DNA from: Hephaestia mangrovi
Lineage (GTDB): Bacteria; Pseudomonadota; Alphaproteobacteria; Sphingomonadales; Sphingomonadaceae
NCBI RefSeq assembly: GCF_019880555.1
Contig: NZ_JAINVU010000001.1
Span: forward strand, 744,001-808,000
Direction: 5' to 3'
DNA length: 64,000 nt
Part shown: positions 8,677 through 17,936 of the stretch, piece by piece
Layout of the letters: each line of letters starts with the position of its first letter
Numbering within the stretch: position 1 is the stretch's first letter
Notes under the pieces: model-generated
Seen by the model: the letters and a program-made list of their open reading frames with translations, nothing else
What the model was told of the DNA's origin: nothing
The model's database searches: none
Made by a program: the position numbers and the translations under genes

Positions 8677-9096
8677 GTGGCAGACGAAGGCGCATTGGTT
8701 GATTGGTCGGCATTTTCGCGTGCTCGTGCGGAACTGGGCGCGAATTTCGTGCGAATTCTCGGCTATTTCACCGAAGATGGCGTCAAGTCGCTGAGCCAGA
8801 TCGAGGAAGCGATGCGTGCCGGCAATGCCGCCGCGCTGGTGCTCCCCGCGCATACCCTCAAGGGCGAATCGCGTCAGTTCGGCGCCGAGCCGCTCGCCGA
8901 CTGTGCCGAGACGATCGAGATGATCGGCCGCGCCTGCGTCGAGACGCATGACACGCCCGATCAGGCGCTCGAACATGTCGTCCGCCTGCGCCCGCTGTTC
9001 GAAAAGACGCTCGCCGCGCTCGAACGCGAAGCCAATCCGCTAGTCAACCGCCAGCCCGCCGGCTTCGGCCGCCGTGCGGTATTCGGCCAGCGCTGA
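8677..9096 (+). CDS. histidine phosphotransfer (HPt) domain protein
   Basis: 139 residues. A single HPt four-helix bundle with the phosphoacceptor motif HTLKGES; the histidine is residue 59. HPt proteins shuttle phosphate between a hybrid kinase receiver and a final response regulator in the cytoplasm. It is not ChpT, the CckA partner, which is a kinase-like dimer. A GTG start at 8677 is chosen because it gives the complete first helix; no strong ribosome binding site is visible. A CtrA-like site lies upstream. The cognate kinase is unknown. Confidence 0.85.
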   Translation: MADEGALVDWSAFSRARAELGANFVRILGYFTEDGVKSLSQIEEAMRAGNAAALVLPAHTLKGESRQFGAEPLADCAETIEMIGRACVETHDTPDQALEHVVRLRPLFEKTLAALEREANPLVNRQPAGFGRRAVFGQR

Positions 9097-9106
9097 TCGA
9101 TCTGTC

Positions 9107-9589
9107 CTAGTCGTCGCCTTCGGGTCTGGCGTTGAGCTGGATGTAATTTTCCAACCCCATCCGCTCGATCATGTCGAACTGCCGCTCCAGCGTATCGACA
9201 TGCTCCTCCTCGCTTTCGAGAATCTTGGCGAAGAGGTCGCGGCTCACGTAATCGTGGACCGTCTCGCAATGCGCGATCGCCCCCTTCAATTGCTTCACCG
9301 CCTCGAGCTCCAGCGAAAGATCGCCTTTCAGCACTTCCTCCACCGTCTCGCCGACGCGTAGCCTTCCGAGTAGCTGGAAATTGGGCAGGCCGTCGAGAAA
9401 CAGGATGCGCTCCGCCAGCCAGTCGGCGTGCTTCATCTCGTCGATCGACTCGTCATATTCGAACTTGGCGAGCCGCCGGACGCCCCAATGGTCGAGCATC
9501 CGGTAATGCAGGAAATACTGGTTGATCGCGGTCAGTTCGTTCTTGAGCGCCTCGTTGAGCAGCTCGATGACCTTGTCGTCGCCCTTCAT
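9107..9589 (-). CDS. bfr: bacterioferritin
   Basis: 160 residues. All six dinuclear ferroxidase ligands are in the standard positions (Glu18, Glu51, His54, Glu94, Glu127, His130), and the inter-subunit heme ligand Met52 is present. Bfr forms a 24-subunit shell that oxidises and stores iron in the cytoplasm. The start is ATG at 9589 behind GGGAGA; an 18-residue upstream extension in frame is not credible. The gene follows bfd on the same strand by 57 bp, so storage and release are encoded together. Confidence 0.96.
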   Translation of the reverse strand: MKGDDKVIELLNEALKNELTAINQYFLHYRMLDHWGVRRLAKFEYDESIDEMKHADWLAERILFLDGLPNFQLLGRLRVGETVEEVLKGDLSLELEAVKQLKGAIAHCETVHDYVSRDLFAKILESEEEHVDTLERQFDMIERMGLENYIQLNARPEGDD

Positions 9590-9646
9590 CGCGCGGTCTC
9601 CCGTGGTTTCAGGCGATCGTAGCGTTCTTGGGCACCCGCGCAACCG

Positions 9647-9817
9647 TTAGGCAGCGGCGCGTTCCTCGTCGATGATCTCGCGGGCGAAGCGGACGCACTG
9701 GCCGCATTTGGGCTGCCGTCCGAGCGCGCGATAGGCCTGGCACGCGCTGGTCGCGCCCTCGCGCGCGGCTTCGCGAACCTGGTGTTCCCGGATGGCATTG
9801 CAGACGCAGACGACCAT
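9647..9817 (-). CDS. bfd: bacterioferritin-associated ferredoxin
   Basis: 56 residues. Four cysteines, Cys4, Cys6, Cys38 and Cys41, in the pattern CxC...CxxC bind the [2Fe-2S] cluster. Bfd donates electrons to Bfr to release stored ferric iron. The ATG at 9817 follows GAGGAG at five bases. It is upstream of bfr on the same strand with a Fur-like site ahead of it. Confidence 0.92.
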   Translation of the reverse strand: MVVCVCNAIREHQVREAAREGATSACQAYRALGRQPKCGQCVRFAREIIDEERAAA

Positions 9818-9848
9818 GGATGCTCCTCGTTCTCGGTCGCTCAATAGA

Positions 9849-9867
9849 GATAATGAGAACGATTCGC
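9849..9867 (-). promoter_or_regulatory. Fur-box-like operator upstream of bfd-bfr
   Basis: The 19 bp GATAATGAGAACGATTCGC matches 14 of 19 positions of the classical Fur box GATAATGATAATCATTATC. It lies 32 bp upstream of the bfd start codon, where a promoter is expected. Bfd is repressed by iron through Fur in other bacteria, which fits. Alphaproteobacterial Fur/Mur sites can differ, so the regulator itself is an inference. Confidence 0.5.
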
Positions 9868-9871
9868 AAGC

Positions 9872-11140
9872 CTATTGCGAGGCACTTGCAGCTTGCCGCA
9901 TCGGCTGCAGCCGGCCGCGCGCGAGGCTGCGCCACAGCCATTCAAGCGGGCCGTAGCGAAACCGCGCCAGCCACGGCTGCGACCACAACAGCATGCCAAG
10001 GCAGATCGCGGCGACCACGGGATAGAGTTCGGCACGCGACAGGCGGCCATAAAGGCCGAAGCCGTAACCGTAGAACAGGCCGGTGCAGATCACCGTCGTC
10101 GCGAGATAGTTGGTGAACGCCATCCGCCCCGCGGCGGCGACGCGCGCCGTGAGGCGACCGCCCGGGCGGACCATCAGCGCGAGCAGGCACGCCCAGCCCA
10201 GGATCATCACCGGCCGCACCGGCTCTGACCAGACGAGATCGGCCGCCGCGACCGAGGCGGTATCGAAGCCGTGGCGGATCGGGATCGTCGCGATCGCCAG
10301 ATAGGCCGGAACGCCGATCGCGAAGCCGATCGCCGCACCCCGCGCGTAGGCCCGCCGCGACCAATCGCCGGTCAGCAATCCGCCGCGCAAGGCGGCCATG
10401 CCGAGCAGCATATAGGCCAGCGTTTCCATCCCCAGAAACAGGAATGCCTGCACAGGAGCACGCAGCGCATCGGGCAGGCGATTGGCGAAGATCGTTGCGT
10501 AGTCGCCGCGGTGGATCGCCAGATCCTTGGCTATCTCGGCGGCGGGCGGCACGCCGAGATTGGCGCGATTGGCGGCATAGGCATGAGCAACATCGACCGA
10601 TGCATGGCCGGCACGCACTGCCACTTCGCCGGCGGCGATTTCCGCGCCGACCGCGAGGACAAAGGCGAACTCGGCACCCAGCAGCACCAGCGCCATGATG
10701 ACCAATTTGTATGGCGGCAGCTTGCGGAAGAAGAAGAAGGCGATGCCGCCGATCAGCGCATAATGATTGAGGATGTCGCCCCACCACAGCAGCACCAGAT
10801 GCGCCATGCCGAACACGAACAGCCAGATCATCCGCGCATAATGGACGGTGAAGGGATTCTCTCCCTTGGCCTCGGCGCGGTCGATGACGAGCAGGGTCGA
10901 GGCGCCGAACAGGAACGAGAACAGCCCGCGCATCTTGCCGTCGATCAGAACGAAATTGGCCAGCCAGGCGACGAAATCGGCGCCGGCATGGCCGCCATAG
11001 GCAAGGGGGTTCGAATAGGCTGCCTCGGGCATCGCGAAGGCGACGATGTTCATCAACAGGATGCCCATCACCGCGACGCCGCGAATGAAATCGAGCGTCA
11101 GGATGCGATTGTCATACGATGCCTCCGCGGCGGCGGTCAT
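9872..11140 (-). CDS. DUF418 domain-containing membrane protein
   Basis: 422 residues with about ten transmembrane helices. The N-terminal RILTLDFIRGVAVMGILLMN and the C-terminal DUF418 block (LAAAGRMAFTNYLATTVICT, then FGLYG and GPLEWLWRSL) identify the YeiB/DUF418 family of inner-membrane proteins, which resemble acyltransferase-3 membrane proteins. No biochemical role is established. It starts one base after the stop of the preceding membrane protein gene, so the two are co-transcribed. Confidence 0.88.
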   Translation of the reverse strand: MTAAAEASYDNRILTLDFIRGVAVMGILLMNIVAFAMPEAAYSNPLAYGGHAGADFVAWLANFVLIDGKMRGLFSFLFGASTLLVIDRAEAKGENPFTVHYARMIWLFVFGMAHLVLLWWGDILNHYALIGGIAFFFFRKLPPYKLVIMALVLLGAEFAFVLAVGAEIAAGEVAVRAGHASVDVAHAYAANRANLGVPPAAEIAKDLAIHRGDYATIFANRLPDALRAPVQAFLFLGMETLAYMLLGMAALRGGLLTGDWSRRAYARGAAIGFAIGVPAYLAIATIPIRHGFDTASVAAADLVWSEPVRPVMILGWACLLALMVRPGGRLTARVAAAGRMAFTNYLATTVICTGLFYGYGFGLYGRLSRAELYPVVAAICLGMLLWSQPWLARFRYGPLEWLWRSLARGRLQPMRQAASASQ

Positions 11141-11141
11141 C

Positions 11142-11591
11142 TCAGCGCCGCGCGACGGCGGCGATCGGTAGCGCGACGAGCACGACGTGGCAGAATAGCT
11201 GCGTAACGATGGACATCGCGCTAGGCATGGAACCGAAGCGCAGGGGGACGACGATCAGGTTCATCACGACGAACGTGATCAGGCCGTATGCCATCGCCGC
11301 CGAAATCCAGCGGCGCTTGAGCTGCGGGTAACGATCGGCCGCGGCGATGAAGACGCTGACCATGATCGCCATCAGAGCGAAGTGCGTGACGAGCCCGAGA
11401 ATGCTGCCCGCCGCCCCCCAACCGATGGCGTTGGGAAGCGGCCCCGATGCAACCGAACGCAACATCGCGGCCGGCGATTGGCCATGAACCAGCGTCAGGA
11501 TTGTCGCCGCGAGAATATCGAGCGTGCCGGCGATCGCCGTCGCGGCGGCGATCCTCGGCCCCTTGCTCGTTTCGCCCGCGCTCGTGGTCAT
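11142..11591 (-). CDS. four-helix membrane protein, function unknown
   Basis: 149 residues with hydrophobic segments at about 13-35, 55-80, 93-112 and 125-146. No motif is recognised. It lies 27 bp after purL and one base before the DUF418 gene, all on the minus strand, so it is probably the middle gene of a purL-containing transcript. The start ATG has only a weak GGCGG ribosome binding site. Confidence 0.75.
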   Translation of the reverse strand: MTTSAGETSKGPRIAAATAIAGTLDILAATILTLVHGQSPAAMLRSVASGPLPNAIGWGAAGSILGLVTHFALMAIMVSVFIAAADRYPQLKRRWISAAMAYGLITFVVMNLIVVPLRFGSMPSAMSIVTQLFCHVVLVALPIAAVARR

Positions 11592-11618
11592 GCCGCCATT
11601 CTGGCCGAAACTTGGGTT

Positions 11619-13841
11619 TCAGGAAAGCGCGCTCTCGCTGCCCATCAATGTCGGGAAGAATCCCTCGTGTGCTGCACGCAGATCGTCCAGCGTCACGCAG
11701 AAATCGCCCTCGGCAAGTTCGAACACGATCCGCTTGGCAATGGTGCGGCCGAGCGGCTCGACCACCACGCCGGCGGCGTCGGCGGCCATCAGGAAATCCA
11801 TCAGCGCGCTGTCGTCGATCGTGGCGACGTACAGGCCCTGATCCTCGGCGAAGAATTGCTTGGCCGCCGGGCCCGGGCCGGCGGGCTGCACCAGCACGCC
11901 GATATTGCCGGCCAGCGCCATTTCCGCCAGCGTCACGGCGATGCCGCCATCGGAGACGTCGTGAACGGCGGTAAGCGCGCCCTTGTCGATCTGGCTGCGG
12001 ACGAAATCGCCGGTCTTGCGCTCGGCGGCGAGGTCGACGGGGGGCGGGGGGCCGTCCTCGCGGCCGTGGATTTCGCGCAGCCACAATGACTGGCCGAGAT
12101 GCCCGCCGCGCGTGCCGATCACCATCACCACGTCGCCGGTCTGCTTGAAGGCGATCGTCGCCGATTTGCGCCAGTCGGCGAGCAGGCCGATCGCGCCGAT
12201 CGCCGGTGTCGGCAGGATGGCGGAGCCGCTGCCGTCCTCGCCCTTGGTCTCGTTATAAAGGCTGACGTTGCCGGAAACGATCGGCATGTCGAGCGCAGCG
12301 CAGGCTTCTGCCATGCCCTCGATACAGCCAACGAACTGGCCCATGATCTCCGGCCGCTGCGGGTTGCCGAAGTTCATGCAGTCCGTGGTGGCGAGCGGCT
12401 TTGCGCCGACCGCGGTGAGGTTGCGGAACGCCTCGGCGATCGCTTGCTTGCCGCCCTCGACCGGGTCGGCTCTGCAATAGCGCGGGGTGCAATCGGTGGT
12501 GATGGCGAGGCCCTTGTCGGTGCCGTGGACGCGCACCACGGCCGCGTCGCCGCCAGGGCGCTGGACCGTGTCGGCGCCGACCATGTGGTCATATTGCTCC
12601 CAGATCCAGCGCCGCGAAGCGAGATCGGGCGAGCCCATCAGCTTTAGCAGGTCAGCGGCGACATCGGTGGATTCGGGCAGGTCATGGAGCGGGTCGGGCG
12701 GCGCGGTCGGCACCCACGGCCGATCATAGGCCGGCGCTTCGTCGGCGAGCGGGCCGAGCGGGATGTCGCACACCGTCTCGCCATTGAACGTCAGCACCAT
12801 CCGGCCGGTATCGGTGACGCGGCCGATCACCGCGAAATCGAGCTCCCACTTGCGGAAGATCGCCTCGGCCTCGGCTTCACGGCCGGGCTTGAGCACCATC
12901 AACATGCGCTCCTGCGATTCGGAGAGCATCATTTCATAGGGCGTCATGCCCTCTTCGCGTTGCGGCACGGCGTTCATGTCGAGCTCGATGCCGACGCCAC
13001 CCTTGGACGCCATCTCGACCGATGAGGAGGTGAGGCCGGCCGCGCCCATGTCCTGGATCGCGACGATCGCGTCGCTGGCCATCAGTTCGAGGCAGGCTTC
13101 GATCAGCAGCTTCTCGGTGAACGGATCGCCGACCTGGACGGTGGGGCGCTTCTCTTCCGAATCATCGTCGAAATCGGCCGAGGCCATGGTCGCGCCGTGG
13201 ATGCCGTCGCGCCCGGTCTTGCTTCCGACATAGACGATCGGATTGCCGACGCCGGACGCTGCCGAATAGAAGATCTTGTTCGTCTGCGCGACGCCGACGG
13301 TCATCGCGTTGACCAGGATGTTGCCGTCATAGGCCGCGTGGAAATTCACTTCGCCGCCGACGGTCGGCACGCCGACGCAATTGCCGTAGCCGCCGATCCC
13401 GTGGACGACGCCGGCGATCAGGTGGCGCATCTTGGGATGATCGGGCCGACCGAAGCGCAGTGCGTTCAAATTGGCCACCGGCCGCGCGCCCATCGTGAAC
13501 ACGTCGCGCAGGATGCCGCCGACCCCGGTCGCCGCGCCCTGATAGGGCTCGATGTAGGAGGGGTGGTTGTGCGACTCCATCTTGAAGATCGCCGCCTGCC
13601 CGTCGCCGATATCGACCACGCCGGCATTCTCGCCGGGGCCGCAGATCACTTGCGGGCCGGTGGTCGGCAGCTTCTTCAGGTGCACGCGGCTCGACTTGTA
13701 GCTGCAATGCTCCGACCACATCACCGAGAAGATGCCGAGCTCGACCAGATTGGGCTCGCGGCCGAGCGCGTGGAGCACGCGATCATATTCTTCCGGCGAA
13801 AGCCCGTGCTGGGCGACGATCTCAGGCGTGATCTCGGTCAT
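11619..13841 (-). CDS. purL: phosphoribosylformylglycinamidine synthase II
   Basis: 740 residues, the normal length of the small-type PurL. It uses ATP to convert FGAR to FGAM in de novo purine synthesis and works with PurQ and PurS. Recognisable segments are [27 protein letters not shown], the metal/ATP stretch [36 protein letters not shown] and the C-terminal [15 protein letters not shown]. The ATG at 13841 gives the conserved N-terminus [19 protein letters not shown]; a 19-residue extension upstream is not used. purQ and purS are not in the window. Confidence 0.97.
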   Translation of the reverse strand: MTEITPEIVAQHGLSPEEYDRVLHALGREPNLVELGIFSVMWSEHCSYKSSRVHLKKLPTTGPQVICGPGENAGVVDIGDGQAAIFKMESHNHPSYIEPYQGAATGVGGILRDVFTMGARPVANLNALRFGRPDHPKMRHLIAGVVHGIGGYGNCVGVPTVGGEVNFHAAYDGNILVNAMTVGVAQTNKIFYSAASGVGNPIVYVGSKTGRDGIHGATMASADFDDDSEEKRPTVQVGDPFTEKLLIEACLELMASDAIVAIQDMGAAGLTSSSVEMASKGGVGIELDMNAVPQREEGMTPYEMMLSESQERMLMVLKPGREAEAEAIFRKWELDFAVIGRVTDTGRMVLTFNGETVCDIPLGPLADEAPAYDRPWVPTAPPDPLHDLPESTDVAADLLKLMGSPDLASRRWIWEQYDHMVGADTVQRPGGDAAVVRVHGTDKGLAITTDCTPRYCRADPVEGGKQAIAEAFRNLTAVGAKPLATTDCMNFGNPQRPEIMGQFVGCIEGMAEACAALDMPIVSGNVSLYNETKGEDGSGSAILPTPAIGAIGLLADWRKSATIAFKQTGDVVMVIGTRGGHLGQSLWLREIHGREDGPPPPVDLAAERKTGDFVRSQIDKGALTAVHDVSDGGIAVTLAEMALAGNIGVLVQPAGPGPAAKQFFAEDQGLYVATIDDSALMDFLMAADAAGVVVEPLGRTIAKRIVFELAEGDFCVTLDDLRAAHEGFFPTLMGSESALS

Positions 13842-13951
13842 CCGCGCGCCTTTAGCGAGCCGTGCGCACCGCGTCACTATCCTTGCCGATTTACGCACCG
13901 TTCATCCGCCTCCGTTACGAAGACGATATCGTTTGCAGGAAAGGGGGATGG

Positions 13952-14332
13952 GTGGAATTTCTGACAATCATGCCCTTGCAGATCGTGCGCGGCGTTCCCG
14001 CGCTTCCTGTCGCATGGGAATGTGATCTCGCGGACGATTCGCTGCGCTGGGCGCCCGGCGTGTTCGATCTCTTTGGCCTGCCGCGCCATGTGCCCATCCG
14101 GCGCGGCGACGTCGTGCGGCAATATACCGCGGAATCGCGGGCCGAGCTCGATCGTCTGCGCGATCACGCCATCGCGACCTGCGGCAGCTTCACTTTCGAG
14201 GCAAGGATTCGACGGCCCGATGGCGATCTGCGCTGGATCAGAATCATGGCCGATGTGATGACCAGCGATGGCCGTGCGACGCACCTTTACGGGTGCAAGC
14301 AGGATATTACCGCCGAAATGCGCGGCCGCTGA
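13952..14332 (+). CDS. PAS domain protein
   Basis: About 126 residues. A single PAS_3-type fold: a strand with WECDLADDSLRWAPGVFDLFG, then FTFEARIRRPDGDLRWIRIMADV and the closing strand ATHLYGCKQDITAE, the usual end of a PAS domain before an output module. No output domain follows, so this is a stand-alone sensor. GTG at 13952 is preferred because AAGGGGG sits just upstream; ATG at 13970 is an alternative. It is divergent from purL, and its 3' end overlaps the convergent phospholipase D family gene by 26 bp. Confidence 0.75.
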   Translation: MEFLTIMPLQIVRGVPALPVAWECDLADDSLRWAPGVFDLFGLPRHVPIRRGDVVRQYTAESRAELDRLRDHAIATCGSFTFEARIRRPDGDLRWIRIMADVMTSDGRATHLYGCKQDITAEMRGR

Positions 14333-15779
14333 GGCGCTGGCCTAGCCGACGCAGCAGCCCGCGCTTGGCTAGCGGCGCGAACATTTCCTCCGGCCCTTCG
14401 GGATCGAGGATTTCGTTGTCGGCCAGCCATTCCTCCAGACCGTCCAACTCGGGAATGCGATAGGGGCGCAACGAATGGCCCGGGCCGCGCAGGCGCTCGA
14501 TCGTCGCAATCAGCGAGCCCGTTTCGGTCATCGTCGCCGCCACCGTCCGGGCATCGAGCCCCAGGTGTTCGGCGATCAGCTCGTGCGCAATCGCCGCGAT
14601 CCGCGGCGCGGCGACGCCATTGCCGGAAACCGTGGCATCGATCGTCACGTCGCATTCGGTGTCGAGCCGCATCGAGCGATTGTTGAAGTTCGACGAGCCG
14701 ACGCGGAGGATCAGGCCGTCGATAATCGTCACCTTGGCATGGACATAGACCGGCGCCCCTTCGGTGGTGAACGGGTGGTATAGCCGCAAACGACCATGGC
14801 GATCGTGAACGCGGATTGCCTCGACCAGGCGGGCGCGGGCGGTATCCATCGCGATCGGCTCGAGCCAACCTTGCGCGGTCTCCGGATTCACGATGACGAT
14901 TTCCGGGCCGTTTTCGTCGCGCAGCCGCCGGGCGATCGCTTCGGCGACCTTGCGCGAGGCGAAATATTGGCTCTCGGCATAGATCCAGCGTTCGGCCCGT
15001 GCGATCAGGTCGAGATAGAGTGCTTCGATCTCGTGGACCGGCGCGAAATCCGGCATCTCGGGGATCGTCCGCGATATCGCCACCGCAGCATTGGTGAAAT
15101 CGCTCGGCAGGTCGGCCGGCCAGCAGGCTCGCGTCGCCGGCGGCGGCGCGATCGTCTTGCCGCCGGCGCGTTGCCAGCGGGCGCGGCTCAATTCGCCGAG
15201 CGCGGTCGCAATCGGGCCGCTCAACGCCGTCGTCGCGTCGTGCCAGGGATGGTACGGCTTGCCGTCGGCATTGACGCGTTGCGGATCGTGATCGCGATGC
15301 GCGCGCGTGTCCCAGCGGTTGTCGGTCATGTCGATGCCGCCGCAGAAGGCGAGGCAATCGTCGATCACCACGATCTTCTGATGGTGCGAGGCGCCGTGCG
15401 GGTGCACGCTGTCGAGCTTCAGGTGGATGCGCGGCTTGAACATCCAGCGCATCAGCGTGAGCATCGTCTTGCCGCGAAACAGCGTCTTGAGCGCGCCCAT
15501 GTCCCACCGCAGGATATAGACCTGCAAAGCCGGATTGCGCGCGATCAACCAGTCGATGAACGCGCCGACCTCGGCGGGTGCATCGTCGTGACCGTCGTGC
15601 ACCAGCTTGATTCGCGCGTCGAAATCCCAGCCGATCAGCAGGATCTGGTGTTTCGCCGCCGCCATCGCCCGTCGGGCGATGCGGAAATAATCCTCCGCAT
15701 CGACGATCACACGGGCCTGTTCGGCGGTCTCGATCCGCCAGCAATTGCGGCCGGGAACGAGCGCGCGGGGATCGCTCAC
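14307..15779 (-). CDS. phospholipase D family protein (two HKD motifs)
   Basis: 490 residues. Two complete HKD motifs are visible: His133-Lys135-Asp140 in SHHQKIVVIDD and His347-Lys349-Asp354 in YVHAKVTIIDG, followed by GSSNFNNRSM. This identifies a bona fide PLD/cardiolipin-synthase superfamily enzyme acting on phospholipids. There is no signal peptide and no N-terminal membrane helices, unlike classical ClsA, so a hydrolase or transphosphatidylase of PLDc_2 type is as likely as a cardiolipin synthase. It starts with GTG overlapping the arsC stop as GTGA. Confidence 0.88.
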   Translation of the reverse strand: MSDPRALVPGRNCWRIETAEQARVIVDAEDYFRIARRAMAAAKHQILLIGWDFDARIKLVHDGHDDAPAEVGAFIDWLIARNPALQVYILRWDMGALKTLFRGKTMLTLMRWMFKPRIHLKLDSVHPHGASHHQKIVVIDDCLAFCGGIDMTDNRWDTRAHRDHDPQRVNADGKPYHPWHDATTALSGPIATALGELSRARWQRAGGKTIAPPPATRACWPADLPSDFTNAAVAISRTIPEMPDFAPVHEIEALYLDLIARAERWIYAESQYFASRKVAEAIARRLRDENGPEIVIVNPETAQGWLEPIAMDTARARLVEAIRVHDRHGRLRLYHPFTTEGAPVYVHAKVTIIDGLILRVGSSNFNNRSMRLDTECDVTIDATVSGNGVAAPRIAAIAHELIAEHLGLDARTVAATMTETGSLIATIERLRGPGHSLRPYRIPELDGLEEWLADNEILDPEGPEEMFAPLAKRGLLRRLGQRLSGRAFRR

Positions 15780-16120
15780 AGGATTTCGAGAACCTTTTCC
15801 GGCGGGCGGCCGAGGCGCACGCCCTTGTCGGTCTCGACCAGCGGGCGCTCGATCAGGATCGGGTGCGCGGCCATCGCGTCGAGGATCGCATCACGATCGG
15901 CGCCGGCAAGGCCGAGTTCCTTGGCGATCGGCTCGCCGGCGCGCAGCCCGTCGCGCGGCGCCATGCCCGCGCGGGCGTAGAGACGCGCGAGTTCAGCCCG
16001 GTCCGGCGGCGATTTGAGATACTCGATCACCGAGACCTCGACGCCCGGCGTCGCTTCGAGGATCGCCAGCGTCTGCCGCGATTTCGAGCAGCGCGGGTTG
16101 TGCCAGATCGTTGCCTTCAT
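15776..16120 (-). CDS. arsC: arsenate reductase (glutaredoxin-type ArsC)
   Basis: 114 residues. The catalytic cysteine is Cys11 in HNPRCSKSRQTL; the C-terminal substrate arginines are in HPILIERPLV and GVRLGRPPEKVLEIL. ArsC reduces arsenate to arsenite with glutathione and glutaredoxin. There is no arsB/acr3 or arsR in the window, so it may serve basal metabolism or another oxyanion rather than a full ars operon. It overlaps both neighbours by four bases, which implies one transcript with the small membrane protein and the PLD gene. Confidence 0.93.
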   Translation of the reverse strand: MKATIWHNPRCSKSRQTLAILEATPGVEVSVIEYLKSPPDRAELARLYARAGMAPRDGLRAGEPIAKELGLAGADRDAILDAMAAHPILIERPLVETDKGVRLGRPPEKVLEIL

Positions 16121-16563
16121 CGTGTATCGTCTCCGCAACCGAAGGTGCCGCGGCTCGCCGCCGCATAATCGAACCCATTTGCTTCCAGTTTCGCGCCGTC
16201 GATGACGCGAACGGTCGTGTCGGCCCGCGTAACGCCTGCCTCGGCCAGCGTGAAGCAGAGATAATGTCCGAAGGCCTTCGCATCGGCATCGGGCATCGCC
16301 GGCGTCGCATCCCATTGATCGAGCGGCGCGGAATAGACCAGATCGGCGACATTGGGATCGGCGCGCAATCTTTGCTGTGCTCGGCTCAGCAGCAGCGCGC
16401 GATTGGAAAATTCCCGTGGCTGCTCCTGCCGCTCATGCAGGTGGCGATAGAGCAGCCAGGCGGCGATCAGCGCTGCGACGGCGGCGATCGCCCACGCCCA
16501 GCGCGGGATCGTCGCGATCGGGCTACGGCGACGAATGGAACGAGGGGCGGGGCGGCGGGCCAT
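16117..16563 (-). CDS. membrane-anchored protein of unknown function
   Basis: 148 residues. A basic N-terminus (ARRPAPRSIRRRSP) precedes one transmembrane helix at about residues 22-40 and then a periplasmic domain of about 105 residues with two cysteines. I do not recognise the domain. Its ATGA overlap with arsC suggests translational coupling. It is the first gene of the arsC-PLD group and lies nine bases after the MFS gene ends on the same side. Confidence 0.72.
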   Translation of the reverse strand: MARRPAPRSIRRRSPIATIPRWAWAIAAVAALIAAWLLYRHLHERQEQPREFSNRALLLSRAQQRLRADPNVADLVYSAPLDQWDATPAMPDADAKAFGHYLCFTLAEAGVTRADTTVRVIDGAKLEANGFDYAAASRGTFGCGDDTR

Positions 16564-16572
16564 AAGCGACGG

Positions 16573-17808
16573 CTAGCCGGTTTTCGTCTGCACTTCGGCG
16601 ATGAAATCGACATGCTGCCGCTCTGGCCCGATCAACGTCCAGGCGGCGATGATGACTGCCGTCACGCCGCCGAACAGCGCCAGCGCCAGCGCGTAATCGT
16701 TGCCGTGGCTTTCGGCGATATCGGTCTGGAAGACGACGTTCCACGCGGTGGCAAGGTTGCCGAGCTGATAAGCGAAGCCGGGAAACATCGCGCGCGTCGC
16801 GCCGGGCGCCAGCTCGTTGAGGTGCACCGGCACGATGCCCCACGCGCCTTGCACGGCCACCTGCATCAGGAACGCGCCGATGCCCAGCAGCAGTGGCGTC
16901 GGGGAATAGGCCCAAAGCGGCAGGATCGGCAATGCCAGCAGGCTGGCGACGATGATCGCCCGCTTGCGCCCGATCCGTTCGGACCAGATGCCGAACCCGA
17001 TGCCGCCGACGATCGCGCCGACGTTCATGATCGCCGCCAGCGTTCCCGTCAGGTGCGCATCGAAGTGATGCTGCTTCTGCAGGAAGGTCGGGTAGAGATC
17101 CTGCGTGCCGTGGCTGAACGCGTTGAACGCCGCCATCAGCACGATCATGTAGAGCGCGATCCGCCAATGCCGGACCAGCGCGACGACGGGGTCGATCTTC
17201 GGCTTGTCCTTCGCCGCTTCGAACGCCGGGGATTCCTTGACGTGCATGCGGATCAGGATGACCAGGATCGCAGGCGCGACGCCGACCATGAACATGCCGC
17301 GCCAGCCGATCAGATCGAACAGCAGCCCGTAAACCAGGCTGGCGATGAAATAGCCCGAAGGATAGCCGCTCTGCAGCAGGCCGGAGACGGGCCCGCGCAG
17401 CCTGGCCGGGATCGTTTCCATCACCAGGCTGGCGCCGATCCCCCATTCGCCGCCCATCGCGAAGCCGAACAGCGTGCGCAGCACCAGGAGCGCGGTGAGC
17501 GACGGCGCAAAGGCGGAGGCGAACTCGAAGATCGAGAACAGCGTGATGTCGATCATCAACACCGGCCGCCGGCCGAACCGTTCGGCGAACCAGCCGAACA
17601 CGAACGCGCCGAACGGCCGCGCGGCCAGCGTCAGCGTGACGCCCCAGGCGACCGCCTTCACGTCGGTGCCGAACTCCTTGGCGATCGCCGAGAGCATGAA
17701 CACCATCAGGAAGAAATCGAAGGCGTCGAGCGTCCAGCCGAGATAGCTCGCCCAGATCGCGCTCCGTTGCGATTTGTCGAGCGATTTCAGGTCGGCGATC
17801 AACGACAT
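16573..17808 (-). CDS. MFS transporter, sialate/lactate:proton symporter-like
   Basis: 411 residues with twelve predicted transmembrane helices. The loop 2-3 motif is GWFAERFGRRPVLM, and helix 4 has the RTLFGFAMGGEWGIGASLVME signature seen in the SHS family (NanT/Jen1-like carboxylate carriers). The N-terminus WTLDAFDFFLMVFML is also typical of that family and of aromatic-acid carriers. The substrate is probably an organic acid but cannot be fixed from the sequence. The ATG at 17808 follows GGAGAATG. Confidence 0.88.
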   Translation of the reverse strand: MSLIADLKSLDKSQRSAIWASYLGWTLDAFDFFLMVFMLSAIAKEFGTDVKAVAWGVTLTLAARPFGAFVFGWFAERFGRRPVLMIDITLFSIFEFASAFAPSLTALLVLRTLFGFAMGGEWGIGASLVMETIPARLRGPVSGLLQSGYPSGYFIASLVYGLLFDLIGWRGMFMVGVAPAILVILIRMHVKESPAFEAAKDKPKIDPVVALVRHWRIALYMIVLMAAFNAFSHGTQDLYPTFLQKQHHFDAHLTGTLAAIMNVGAIVGGIGFGIWSERIGRKRAIIVASLLALPILPLWAYSPTPLLLGIGAFLMQVAVQGAWGIVPVHLNELAPGATRAMFPGFAYQLGNLATAWNVVFQTDIAESHGNDYALALALFGGVTAVIIAAWTLIGPERQHVDFIAEVQTKTG

Positions 17809-17936
17809 ACTGCATTCTCCCCGGGGGCGCAGACCCTAGGCGTCGATCCATAGGCGAGTCGATAGGCTACGCGTCGAACCTCCCGCCGCCCGGCGAACGA
17901 GGCGAGGGGACGAAGCCGGGTCAGGGTCGATCGGCC

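Noticed and set aside
16117..16120. arsC neighbourhood as a full arsenic resistance operon
   Set aside because: No arsR, arsB/acr3 or arsH is present on either side; the overlapping genes encode an unknown membrane protein and a phospholipase D family protein.
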